Below are positions 26,673 through 34,661 of a stretch of DNA of 64,000 nucleotides, one piece after another (the stretch's first letter is position 1; the number at the start of each line of letters is the position of its first letter). The translations under genes and the position numbers were made by a program. The notes beneath the pieces are model-generated. The model ran no database searches. It had not been told where the DNA came from and saw nothing but the letters and a program-made list of their open reading frames with translations. Source of the stretch: G020353115 sp964389685 (GTDB lineage Bacteria; Bacteroidota; Bacteroidia; Bacteroidales; VadinHA17); contig CAYMFM010000003.1 in the NCBI GenBank assembly GCA_964389685.1, forward strand, positions 1-64,000, read 5' to 3'.

Positions 26673-27719
26673 CTATCCCTGGCGGAGGGAATTCCATCCC
26701 TGTGCGGTCAGTTCGACTACATTTCCATCCCGGGTAACCAGATACGTTCCCTCTTTTGCATCTGTAATGTGCCCGATGATACGTATATCCGGATTACCCG
26801 CTAACCTGTCGTGATGATCGAGTGGAAATGTGAAGAGCAACTCATAATCCTCTCCGCCATTCATAACTGCAATCATGGGATCGATCATGAACTCATTACC
26901 AAGAGCTGCTGTAGATGAATCGACCGGTATTTTATCCTGATAAATCCTGCAACCTACCTCTGATTGTCTACAAATGTGCAGCATGTCCGAAGAGAGACCA
27001 TCGGAGATATCGATCATGGAGGTCGGGGTAAGATCATTTTCCTGAAACCATTCAATGATACCTCTCTTTGCTTCGGGTTTTAATTGACGGTCCAGAACAT
27101 ATTCATATCCCGTAAGATCAGGCTTGAATGCGGGGTCCTCTTCAAACAGTCTCTTTTCCCTCTCAAGCAATTGTAATCCCAGATAGGCAGCACCGAGATT
27201 TCCAGTAACACAGATCAGATCAGTAATCCGGGCTCCATGGCGATAGGTGATCCGCTTTTTGTCAACCTCCCCCAGGGCTGTAATGCTGATGGTCAGTCCG
27301 GTTACGGAAGAAGAGGTGTCTCCTCCCACAAGGTCTACCGAATACCTCTCGCAGGCAAGTTTGATCCCCTCGTAGAGGGATTCCATGCTTTCGAGTGAAA
27401 ATTTACCGGAAATACCGATAGATACAATGATTTGTTTTGGACAGGCATTCATGGCGTAAACATCCGAAAGATTTACCACTACTGCTTTGTATCCCAGGTG
27501 CTTTAATGGGGAATAAATGAGATTGAAATGGATTCCCTCAAGAAGCAGATCGGTGGTGATAACCAATGTTTTACCCCCTGCCTCTACCACGGCAGCATCA
27601 TCACCAACACCTTTCAACGTGCTCTTATTCCTTATCGTGATATCTTTTGTCAGGTGGTCGATCAATCCGAATTCTCCTAAATCGGCAATGGATGAGGGAG
27701 TCTGTTTTTTCTTTGTCAT
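26673..27719 (-). CDS. thiL: Thiamine-monophosphate kinase
   Basis: ThiL phosphorylates thiamine monophosphate with ATP to give the cofactor thiamine diphosphate. The protein has 348 residues and belongs to the PurM/AIR-synthase-like fold. Visible motifs are GEFGLIDHLT at the N-terminus, KGVGDDAAVVE (metal/ATP-binding Asp residues), DVYAMNACPKQIIVSIG, VDLVGGDTSSS and MIDISDGLSSDMLHIC, with the late MNGGEDYELLFTF block. It is a monocistronic unit between lpxA (convergent) and sufB (divergent, 146 bases away). I looked for a TPP riboswitch in its leader and saw none. Confidence 0.95.
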   Translation of the reverse strand: MTKKKQTPSSIADLGEFGLIDHLTKDITIRNKSTLKGVGDDAAVVEAGGKTLVITTDLLLEGIHFNLIYSPLKHLGYKAVVVNLSDVYAMNACPKQIIVSIGISGKFSLESMESLYEGIKLACERYSVDLVGGDTSSSVTGLTISITALGEVDKKRITYRHGARITDLICVTGNLGAAYLGLQLLEREKRLFEEDPAFKPDLTGYEYVLDRQLKPEAKRGIIEWFQENDLTPTSMIDISDGLSSDMLHICRQSEVGCRIYQDKIPVDSSTAALGNEFMIDPMIAVMNGGEDYELLFTFPLDHHDRLAGNPDIRIIGHITDAKEGTYLVTRDGNVVELTAQGWNSLRQG

Positions 27720-27763
27720 GATCTGATTTCATTTGGTGCAGGAAACCATATTTTCAGACAAAG

Positions 27764-27797
27764 TTTGGGATTAATTTAATTAGTTTTAGTATATTTG
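27764..27797 (+). promoter_or_regulatory. Promoter of the suf operon
   Basis: TTTG at 27764-27767 is followed after 22 bases by TATATTTG at 27790-27797, an exact TAnnTTTG element. The predicted transcript starts at about 27804, leaving a leader of about 60 bases before sufB. Confidence 0.6.
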
Positions 27798-27803
27798 CCT
27801 TAT

Positions 27804-27818
27804 TTAGAATAATTCTAT
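27804..27818. promoter_or_regulatory. Fur/PerR-like 7-1-7 palindrome at the suf promoter
   Basis: TTAGAAT-A-ATTCTAT is a 7-1-7 inverted repeat matching in six of seven pairs. It has the AAT-N-ATT core of Fur-family operators such as the Per box. It lies just after the -7 element, over the likely transcription start, where a bound repressor would block initiation. The regulator itself is not in the window. Confidence 0.5.
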
Positions 27819-27865
27819 ATAACAGATAAATCCCGCATTTTACGGAACAATAATGAGGGTAGAGA

Positions 27866-29314
27866 ATGAGTAGTGATCAGGACAAACTATTGAATGAAGT
27901 CACACAGAGTGATTATAAATACGGGTTCTATACCGATGTGGATATTGATTCGTTTCCAAAAGGCTTGAACGAGGATGTAATTCGCAAGATTTCTGAAAAA
28001 AAGGGGGAGCCCGAATTCATGTTGGAATTTCGTTTGAAAGCTTACCGGCACTGGTTAACCATGAAGATGCCGCAATGGGCTCATCTTACTATTCCCGAGA
28101 TCAATTATCAGGACATCATTTATTATGCAGCCCCGAAGCAGAAAGTCAGACCCGAAAATCTGGATGATATTGATCCCGAGTTAAAGGCGACGTTTGACAA
28201 GCTCGGTATACCCCTGGATGAGCAAAAGCGTCTTACCGGTGTTGCCGTCGATGCGGTAATGGACAGTGTATCCGTGAAAACGACATTCAAGGAGACCCTG
28301 GCTGAATTGGGAATCATCTTTTGTTCATTCAGTGAAGCAGTCCGGGAGCATCCCGACCTGGTTAAGAAATATATGGGAACGGTGGTTCCTTACAGTGATA
28401 ACTTTTTTGCTGCATTGAACTCTGCTGTATTCAGTGACGGTTCATTCTGTTTTATTCCAAAAGGGGTGAGATGCCCCATGGAATTATCGACCTATTTCAG
28501 GATCAATGCGGCGAGCACAGGACAGTTTGAACGGACATTGATTGTGGCTGAAGAGGATAGTTATGTCAGCTACCTTGAGGGGTGTACGGCTCCCATGCGG
28601 GATGAGAACCAGCTTCATGCTGCCATTGTTGAGATTGTTGCCATGCAAAATGCAGAGGTGAAATATTCAACAGTGCAGAACTGGTATCCCGGGAATAAAG
28701 ATGGGAAAGGTGGCATTTACAATTTTGTTACCAAGAGAGGCATATGCAAGGGGGACCATTCAAAGATTTCATGGACTCAGGTTGAGACCGGTTCTGCCAT
28801 TACCTGGAAATACCCGAGTTGTATTTTAAGGGGGAACTATTCTACGGCTGAATTTTATTCCGTAGCGGTTACCAATAACCACCAGCAGGCGGATACCGGT
28901 ACCAAGATGATCCATGTTGGGAAGAACACAAAAAGCACGATCGTTTCGAAGGGTATATCCGCCGGGAAAAGCAATAACAGCTACCGTGGACTGGTCAAGG
29001 TGTTGAAAAAAGCCGGGAATGCACGAAATTTTTCACAGTGCGACTCGCTGCTGCTTGGAGATCGTTGCGGTGCACACACATTCCCTTACATTGAAGTGGA
29101 TAACAAAACGGCTATTGTTGAGCATGAAGCAACCACCTCCAAGATAGGTGAAGACCAGATCTTCTATTGTAACCAGCGCGGAATCTCAACGGAAGATGCC
29201 ATCGGATTAATTGTCAACGGATATGCCAGGGAAGTGATCAATAAACTACCCATGGAATTTGCTGTGGAAGCACAGAAGCTTTTGCAGATCAGCCTGGAAG
29301 GTAGTGTTGGATAA
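27866..29314 (+). CDS. sufB: Fe-S cluster assembly scaffold SufB
   Basis: SufB is the scaffold subunit of the SufBC2D complex on which Fe-S clusters are built from SufS/SufE-derived sulfur. The protein has 482 residues, the usual size. The beta-helix core includes SDGSFCFIPKGVRCPMELSTYFRIN, EGCTAPMRDENQLHAAIVE and CDSLLLGDRCGAHTFPYIE. The last of these includes the conserved cysteine region used in cluster assembly. The C-terminal helices contain YCNQRGISTEDAIGLIVNGYA. It is the first gene of the suf operon. Its leader carries a Bacteroidota promoter and a Fur/PerR-like palindrome, pointing to control by iron or oxidative stress. Confidence 0.97.
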   Translation: MSSDQDKLLNEVTQSDYKYGFYTDVDIDSFPKGLNEDVIRKISEKKGEPEFMLEFRLKAYRHWLTMKMPQWAHLTIPEINYQDIIYYAAPKQKVRPENLDDIDPELKATFDKLGIPLDEQKRLTGVAVDAVMDSVSVKTTFKETLAELGIIFCSFSEAVREHPDLVKKYMGTVVPYSDNFFAALNSAVFSDGSFCFIPKGVRCPMELSTYFRINAASTGQFERTLIVAEEDSYVSYLEGCTAPMRDENQLHAAIVEIVAMQNAEVKYSTVQNWYPGNKDGKGGIYNFVTKRGICKGDHSKISWTQVETGSAITWKYPSCILRGNYSTAEFYSVAVTNNHQQADTGTKMIHVGKNTKSTIVSKGISAGKSNNSYRGLVKVLKKAGNARNFSQCDSLLLGDRCGAHTFPYIEVDNKTAIVEHEATTSKIGEDQIFYCNQRGISTEDAIGLIVNGYAREVINKLPMEFAVEAQKLLQISLEGSVG

Positions 29315-29394
29315 GGATAAGAATAGAGCCTGTTGCTGTTTTATTGCATTGGCTCATCCGGTTAAACAGTGAATATTATTTAATTTATATCGAT

Positions 29395-30177
29395 ATGCTA
29401 AGTATTAAAAACCTCAGAGCCGAAATTGACGGGAAAGAGATTCTGAAGGGAATCGATCTTGAGGTACATGCAGGAGAGGTTCACGCTATCATGGGACCGA
29501 ATGGTTCAGGAAAAAGTACGCTTGCCATGCTGCTTGCCGGTCGTGAGCTGGCAAATGTGATAGAAGGCAGTATAACGTTCATGGACAGGGACCTCTTTAC
29601 CATTTCCCCGGAAGACCGGGCCAAAATGGGGATCTTTCTGGGATTTCAATACCCGGTTGAGATCCCGGGTGTCAGTATGGTGAATTTTCTTAAGGCAGCC
29701 CTCAATGAAAAAAGAAAATACCTTGGCCTTGATCCATTGTCTGCATCCGATTTCCTGAAGGTCATGAGAGAGAAGAAAGCGCTGGTTGAGATTGACTCCA
29801 GGCTGACAAACCGCTCGGTAAATGAGGGGTTCTCGGGTGGAGAAAAGAAGAAAAATGAGATCTTCCAGATGGCCATGCTGGAACCGAAACTGGCCATTCT
29901 GGATGAAACGGATTCGGGTCTGGATATTGATGCCCTGCGAATCGTGGCTAAGGGAGTAAATAAGTTGAAAACCAGCGAGAATGCTACGGTAGTGATCACC
30001 CATTACCAGCGACTGCTCGATTATATTATACCCGATTATGTGCATGTTATGTACGATGGTAAGATCGTAAAGTCCGATGGAAAGGAACTGGCTCAGGAAC
30101 TCGAGGAAAAAGGATATGAATGGATCAAGGAGGAGCTTGCAATGAATGGGATCATTCAGGATAAAAATTACAAGTGA
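29395..30177 (+). CDS. sufC: Fe-S assembly ATPase SufC
   Basis: SufC is the ABC-type ATPase that drives conformational change in the SufBC2D scaffold. It is soluble, not a transporter. Walker A is GPNGSGKST at residues 34-42. The signature is NEGFSGGEKKKNEI, and Walker B is LAILDETDSGLD. The start at ATG 29395 gives 260 residues beginning MLSIKNLRAEIDGKEIL, as in relatives. A TTG 51 bases upstream in the same frame would add an atypical hydrophobic leader and is rejected. The TGA stop overlaps the GTG start of sufD by four bases, coupling the two. Confidence 0.97.
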   Translation: MLSIKNLRAEIDGKEILKGIDLEVHAGEVHAIMGPNGSGKSTLAMLLAGRELANVIEGSITFMDRDLFTISPEDRAKMGIFLGFQYPVEIPGVSMVNFLKAALNEKRKYLGLDPLSASDFLKVMREKKALVEIDSRLTNRSVNEGFSGGEKKKNEIFQMAMLEPKLAILDETDSGLDIDALRIVAKGVNKLKTSENATVVITHYQRLLDYIIPDYVHVMYDGKIVKSDGKELAQELEEKGYEWIKEELAMNGIIQDKNYK

Positions 30178-31547
30178 CCATGGATGAGATTGTACAGGTA
30201 GTGGATTGGAACAGGGAGATGGTTGAACTGTATCATCAGAACAGGGATCTTCTGACCGGGGAATGTCCCGATTTTATCAATTCGGTCAGGGACAGGGCAA
30301 TAAAGCAGTTCGAGAAACTTGGATTCCCGGGCAGATCAAATGAAAAATATAAATACCTGACTTTTAATAATCTGTATAAACATCAATTCCAGGATTACCT
30401 CTCTGTGAAACGGTTTGATTTTGATGTCAACCACATTTTTCATTGCGATATTCCAACCCTCGACACCCATGTGATTTTGCTGTTAAATGGATTCTTTTTT
30501 AACCGTGAGAACTTGATGACTCAATTGCCTTCAGGTGCTGTTGTTGGCAGTCTGCAAGCAGCCATGAAGGAATATCCAGAGCTGGTGAAAAAGCATTACG
30601 CGAGGTATGCAAACATGGATCAGGAGGGACTGGTCGCCCTGAACACCGCTTTCGCCAGTGACGGGATATTTATCCATGTCCCGGAGGGTGTTGCCATTAA
30701 TAAGCCAATACAGGTCGTGAACCTGCTACTCTCCAATGAAAATACAAGAGTGCAGCACCGGAACTTGTTCGTCATCGGAAAGAATGCAGATGCACGGGTG
30801 ATCATATGTGACCATGCACTCTCTGATCATCGGTTCTTTACCAACTCTGTTACAGAGATACAGGTAGATAAGAATGCCCGGATGGATTATATCAAAGTCC
30901 AGAATGAGCATAATCTGGCAACCAATGTTTCAAGCCTTTATGCAAACCAGGAGCAGGACAGTACGCTCAATACCAACATCATCACCCTCCATGGTGGAAT
31001 GGTCCGCAATAATGTGGATATCGTGCTGAATGGAGAGGGTTGTGAAACCAATGCATCGGGACTCTATCTTGTTGATAAGCAACAGCATGTTGATAATTAC
31101 ACCTTCATCGATCATGCAAAACCCAATTGCCTGAGCAATCAGATTTATAAGGGTGTGCTGGATGATTTTGCCACCGGGGCCTTTAATGGAAGAATTCTTG
31201 TACAAACGGATGCGCAAAAAACAAAGGCATTTCAGGCAAATAACAACATCCTGCTTACGGATGATGCAGCAATGAACACCAAACCCCAGCTTGAGATTTA
31301 TGCCGATGATGTCAAATGCAGCCATGGAGCAACCGTGGGGCAGCTGGATGAAGATGCACTGTTTTATCTCAGGACCAGGGGTATTGAAGAGCGGGAAGCA
31401 CGGTTAATGCTTATGTTTGCATTTGCGCACGAGATCATATCCCGTATCGAGGTTGAACCCCTGCGTAACCGGATCGACCACCTGGTGGATAAGAGGCTGC
31501 GGGGAGAATTATCACGATGTGAGAACTGTGCGATGCATTGCGGATAA
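30174..31547 (+). CDS. sufD: Fe-S cluster assembly protein SufD
   Basis: SufD pairs with SufB and SufC in the SUF scaffold and is needed for iron entry. The protein has 457 residues. The N-terminal helical region (PGRSNEKYKYLTFNNLYKHQF) leads into the beta-helix with INKPIQVVNLL, QHRNLFVIGKNADARVIICDH and NTKPQLEIYADDVKCSHGATVGQLDEDALFYLRTRG split over consecutive strands. The C-terminus has a CENCAMHC cysteine/histidine cluster that is unusual for SufD and could bind metal. The start is the GTG at 30174 that overlaps the sufC stop, or the ATG two codons later. Confidence 0.95.
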   Translation: MTMDEIVQVVDWNREMVELYHQNRDLLTGECPDFINSVRDRAIKQFEKLGFPGRSNEKYKYLTFNNLYKHQFQDYLSVKRFDFDVNHIFHCDIPTLDTHVILLLNGFFFNRENLMTQLPSGAVVGSLQAAMKEYPELVKKHYARYANMDQEGLVALNTAFASDGIFIHVPEGVAINKPIQVVNLLLSNENTRVQHRNLFVIGKNADARVIICDHALSDHRFFTNSVTEIQVDKNARMDYIKVQNEHNLATNVSSLYANQEQDSTLNTNIITLHGGMVRNNVDIVLNGEGCETNASGLYLVDKQQHVDNYTFIDHAKPNCLSNQIYKGVLDDFATGAFNGRILVQTDAQKTKAFQANNNILLTDDAAMNTKPQLEIYADDVKCSHGATVGQLDEDALFYLRTRGIEEREARLMLMFAFAHEIISRIEVEPLRNRIDHLVDKRLRGELSRCENCAMHCG

Positions 31548-31589
31548 AAAAGGTACCTGGAAATAACACGATTAAAAAAACATTCCGGC

Positions 31590-32810
31590 GTGAGGTTAAA
31601 TGTTGAAAAGATCAGAAACGATTTTCCTCTCCTTCAGCAGAGAGTAAACAACCAGCCACTGGTATACCTGGACAATGGGGCAACTACCCAGAAACCGAAC
31701 GTTGTCATTGAGCGGATAAAACAACTCTATGCTCAGCACAACAGCAGCATACACCGCGGTGTTCACTGGTTGAGCCAGCAGATCACAGGAGAGTACGAGG
31801 AAGCCAGAGATATTGTCCGGAATTTTATCGGTGCTGAGCACAGCCATGAAATCGTTTTTACCAGTGGAACAACCGGCTCAATCAATGCCGTCGCTTTCTC
31901 ATTCGGGGAAAAATATGTCCGGGAAGGAGATGAGGTGATCATCTCCGGGATGGAGCATCATGCCAATATTGTCCCCTGGCAAATGCTGTGTGAACGGAAA
32001 GGGGCACACCTGAAGGTCATTCCCATTAACGATCAAGGTGAACTTATTCCCGGTGCCCTGGAAAAGCTGATTACTTCCAGAACAAGGATTCTTGCCATAA
32101 CCCACGTATCCAATGTTCTGGGAACCGTAAATCCGGTGAAAGAGATCATTGAAGCGGCGCATGCAGGAGATGTGCCCGTCCTGATCGATGGTGCTCAGGC
32201 TGTTCAGCATGGGAATGTGGATGTTTCTGATCTGAACTGCGACTTTTATGTTTTTTCAGGACATAAAATTTACGGGCCCAATGGAATCGGTGTACTGTAT
32301 GGGAAAGAAAAATGGCTGGAGGAAATTCCACCCTACCAGGGAGGCGGAGATATGGTCGACCAGGTAACTTTCGAAAAAACAACCTATAACCAGTTACCCT
32401 TTAAATTTGAAGCAGGAACAACAAACTACATTGGAGCGATTGCAATGGCTGAAGCGCTGAAATACCTGGAGCAAATCGGTCTTGATCCAATCACTGAATA
32501 CGAGAAAGAACTGCTCGGGTATGCCACTTCCAGGCTTGAAGAATCGGGTGATATACGGATCATCGGTAATGCAAAGAAGAAGATCAGCATATTGTCTTTT
32601 CTGATCCAGGGTATTCATCAGTATGATGCGGGAATGATCCTGGATAAGATGGGTATTGCGGTCAGGACTGGTTCACATTGCGCACAACCGGTGATGGACC
32701 GGTATGGAATAGATGGAACCCTGCGCGCCTCACTTGTATTCTATAATACAAAAGGGGAAATAGACCGGCTGATCGATGGATTACAACGGGTGAAAGAGAT
32801 GTTGGGATAA
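31590..32810 (+). CDS. sufS: Cysteine desulfurase SufS
   Basis: SufS is a PLP enzyme that takes sulfur from cysteine, forms a persulfide and passes it to SufE. The 406 residues are typical of group II desulfurases. The PLP lysine is Lys226 in FSGHKIYGPNGIG. The catalytic cysteine is Cys364 in RTGSHCAQPVMDRYG. YLDNGATTQKP and HHANIVPWQ are also family marks. The start is GTG at 31590 (MRLNVEKIRNDFP), which keeps the conserved N-terminal helix. It follows sufD by 42 bases and precedes sufE by 30. Confidence 0.97.
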   Translation: MRLNVEKIRNDFPLLQQRVNNQPLVYLDNGATTQKPNVVIERIKQLYAQHNSSIHRGVHWLSQQITGEYEEARDIVRNFIGAEHSHEIVFTSGTTGSINAVAFSFGEKYVREGDEVIISGMEHHANIVPWQMLCERKGAHLKVIPINDQGELIPGALEKLITSRTRILAITHVSNVLGTVNPVKEIIEAAHAGDVPVLIDGAQAVQHGNVDVSDLNCDFYVFSGHKIYGPNGIGVLYGKEKWLEEIPPYQGGGDMVDQVTFEKTTYNQLPFKFEAGTTNYIGAIAMAEALKYLEQIGLDPITEYEKELLGYATSRLEESGDIRIIGNAKKKISILSFLIQGIHQYDAGMILDKMGIAVRTGSHCAQPVMDRYGIDGTLRASLVFYNTKGEIDRLIDGLQRVKEMLG

Positions 32811-32840
32811 CCGGATGGATGAATTTGAAAACGATTGATC

Positions 32841-33266
32841 ATGGATATAAACCAGATACAGGATGAGATCATTGAGGAGTTCGGCCTGTTTGATGACTGG
32901 ATGGATAAGTATAACCATTTAATCGAGCTGAGTATAAACCTGCCAGTTTTCCCTGAAAAATATAAAACCAATGAGTACCTGATCAGCGGATGCCAGTCGA
33001 AGGTCTGGTTGCATGCTGAACTGAAAGAGGGAAAGATCATCTTCCTGGCTGATAGCGATGCCATCATTACCAAAGGCATTGTCGCCCTGCTGATCCGTGT
33101 CCTTTCCGGTCGCAAACCCACAGAGATCATCAACCAGGAACTCTACTTTATCGATCGCATCGGATTAAAGGAAAACCTTTCACCCACCCGATCGAACGGA
33201 CTGCTGGCTATGGTAAAGCAGATGAAGCTGTATGCCCTTGCTTTTGATGTCAGGGAGAAGAAGTAA
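32841..33266 (+). CDS. sufE: Sulfur acceptor protein SufE
   Basis: SufE accepts persulfide sulfur from SufS and delivers it to the SufBCD scaffold. The 141 residues fit the family. The acceptor cysteine is Cys51 in the loop LISGCQSKVWLH, with GLFDDWMDKYNHLIELS before it and FIDRIGLKENLSPTRSNGL toward the C-terminus. The start is ATG 32841. A TTG two codons earlier is also in frame but adds nothing. A 144-base gap with a REP-like palindrome separates it from the next gene of the operon. Confidence 0.95.
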   Translation: MDINQIQDEIIEEFGLFDDWMDKYNHLIELSINLPVFPEKYKTNEYLISGCQSKVWLHAELKEGKIIFLADSDAIITKGIVALLIRVLSGRKPTEIINQELYFIDRIGLKENLSPTRSNGLLAMVKQMKLYALAFDVREKK

Positions 33267-33282
33267 AATATCGTTAATCGTT

Positions 33283-33345
33283 AAACGCCTGCCGCCAGCT
33301 GCCGGACTGGCAGGGTTCACACGCCGGAGGAGGGCGGGCAGGGTA
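33283..33345. repeat. REP-like GC-rich palindromic element inside the suf operon
   Basis: The stretch contains CTGCC-GGACT-GGCAG (33299-33313) and a flanking CCTGCC ... GGCAGG pair. The same CTGCC-N5-GGCAG design recurs at 41147-41161, with related CCTGCCGG motifs at 5598 and 44145. It lies between sufE and the SufT-like gene and may attenuate or stabilise the operon message. Confidence 0.5.
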
Positions 33346-33410
33346 ACTATCGAATACCAACATGATCAAATCATACCCTTTATGAGAAAAATAATACCCT
33401 TTAAATTTTT

Positions 33411-33731
33411 ATGGACGTGGATAACCTATTACAGCTGGAAACAGAAATCGTCAGGGTCTTAAAGAATATTTTTGACCCGGAGATCCCTGTGAATATATAT
33501 GACCTGGGCCTGATTTATGAAGTGGATGTGGATGATAACAATGTGGTCACCATCACGATGACCCTGACTGCTCCCAACTGTCCCATGGCGGATGATCTTA
33601 TCGCAGAAGTTCACCAGGGCATACAGGGTATCGATGGCGTAAAGGAAGTGAAGGTAAACCTGGTATTTGATCCGCCATGGGATAAAAGCATGATGAGCGA
33701 AGAGGCAATGCTTGAACTGGGATTGCTATAA
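33411..33731 (+). CDS. sufT: SufT-like / MIP18-family (DUF59) Fe-S maturation protein
   Basis: A 106-residue MIP18 (DUF59) protein. Its hallmark segments are IFDPEIPVNIYDLGLIYEV near residue 20, the TAPNCPMADDL loop with the conserved cysteine near residue 57, and FDPPWDKSMMSEEA at the C-terminus. Members such as SufT help mature Fe-S proteins under high demand or act late in cluster transfer. Its position at the end of sufBCDSE supports that role. No sufA-type carrier or sufU is present here. The start is ATG 33411. Confidence 0.9.
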   Translation: MDVDNLLQLETEIVRVLKNIFDPEIPVNIYDLGLIYEVDVDDNNVVTITMTLTAPNCPMADDLIAEVHQGIQGIDGVKEVKVNLVFDPPWDKSMMSEEAMLELGLL

Positions 33732-33751
33732 CCCGGTTGAGAAAGCTTCAG

Positions 33752-34000
33752 TTACTTTTCCTGGATTTCCCTGATAATCCTTCGCTTGTGTTGATTCAGT
33801 TCCGGATACTTTTCTGATAGTTTATTGAGTATGAATTGATCCACCCGGGCATTGATTTCCATGGTACCTTTGTCCAATAAGCCGGGTTCTTCAGGCACTC
33901 CCTTTGTAGGATTGTCAGAAAAAGTAACTGACATTGTTGCGTAACGTCTGGAAAAATAGTATCCATTCAGTTTTTTAAGATTGGGTTCCATTGAGCGCAT
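33752..34000 (-). CDS. Small unknown ORF, possibly a gene remnant
   Basis: 82 codons, or 79 if the ATG at 33991 is the start (MEPNLKKLNGYYFSRRY). The protein is polar, has no signal or membrane segment, and ends in a basic helix (NQHKRRIIREIQEK). I recognise no family. The end looks like a natural protein C-terminus while the front lacks a clear domain, so it may be the tail of a broken gene. It is convergent with the SufT-like gene, 20 bases away. A small palindrome CGGAC-TTG-GTCCG (34001-34013) abuts its start. Confidence 0.4.
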   Translation of the reverse strand: MRSMEPNLKKLNGYYFSRRYATMSVTFSDNPTKGVPEEPGLLDKGTMEINARVDQFILNKLSEKYPELNQHKRRIIREIQEK

Positions 34001-34153
34001 CGGACTTGGTCCGTTTATGGCAATTATCCTGCTATTAAATGTTAGTGTTCTTCCGCAGGGCTGCTATTGCTTGTCAGATCAAACCTATATTGGATTGCCC
34101 TTGTTTCCATATAAAGCGGACTTGCCTTTTGATGGGGATAACCATGGGCCTTA

Positions 34154-34600
34154 CTATTCTACCGGGCGATCAAGCAGGCGTGTAAATGACATGGAAGCCA
34201 ATTTCCAACTACCATCCAGCTGCAAATACACTTCTGTCACCGTGAAAGGATTGGTGACCTCATTCCCTCCAACAACTGCTAACAGTGTAATTCTGTTTAA
34301 TAGGATGGCAGTTGTGCCAATAATATTCACCGATACTTCATGGATATCCGCTTTCTTATAGTGAATCCCACCGCTTTTGATAACATTGAGTTCATGTTCT
34401 TTGGTCATGTTGCCGCCCATGTGTACAAATACAGCTTTTTCGTGAAAGAGATTGTCAAGGATATCTACTTTTTTGTCTGACATCCACTGCCACTTCTCTT
34501 TGGAGAGATTAATGATTTCCTGTTCGGCGGTTGAATTTTGTGCGAAGGACCATTGCGCACTCAGAATTATGATAAACAGTCCAAAAATTAATGCTTTCAT
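34154..34600 (-). CDS. Secreted DUF4440 / NTF2-like protein
   Basis: 148 residues with a clear signal peptide (MKALIFGLFIIILSAQWSFAQ), so periplasmic or exported. The mature part has the cone-shaped NTF2-like fold of DUF4440: an initial helix EQEIINLSKEKWQWMSDKKVDILDNL in two parts, the strand motif EKAVFVHMGG, and the closing VTEVYLQLDGSWKLASMSFTRL. Such proteins bind small hydrophobic ligands or act as lyases/isomerases, but no catalytic role can be assigned here. It is downstream of the esterase gene by 61 bases on the same strand and may share its transcript. Confidence 0.8.
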   Translation of the reverse strand: MKALIFGLFIIILSAQWSFAQNSTAEQEIINLSKEKWQWMSDKKVDILDNLFHEKAVFVHMGGNMTKEHELNVIKSGGIHYKKADIHEVSVNIIGTTAILLNRITLLAVVGGNEVTNPFTVTEVYLQLDGSWKLASMSFTRLLDRPVE

Positions 34601-34661
34601 AATATTGTGTATTTAAAGGTTTTAACTTTTGATCATAACTTTTTTGAATATTCACTGCGGC

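Noticed and set aside
27720..27865. TPP riboswitch in the thiL leader
   Set aside because: No CUGAGA-type core or supporting stems were seen in either orientation.
33936..34047. Possible attC site between the small ORF and the DUF4440 gene (GCGTAAC ... GTTAGTG)
   Set aside because: Only TAAC/GTTA pair, and the remaining box positions and inner stems do not match.
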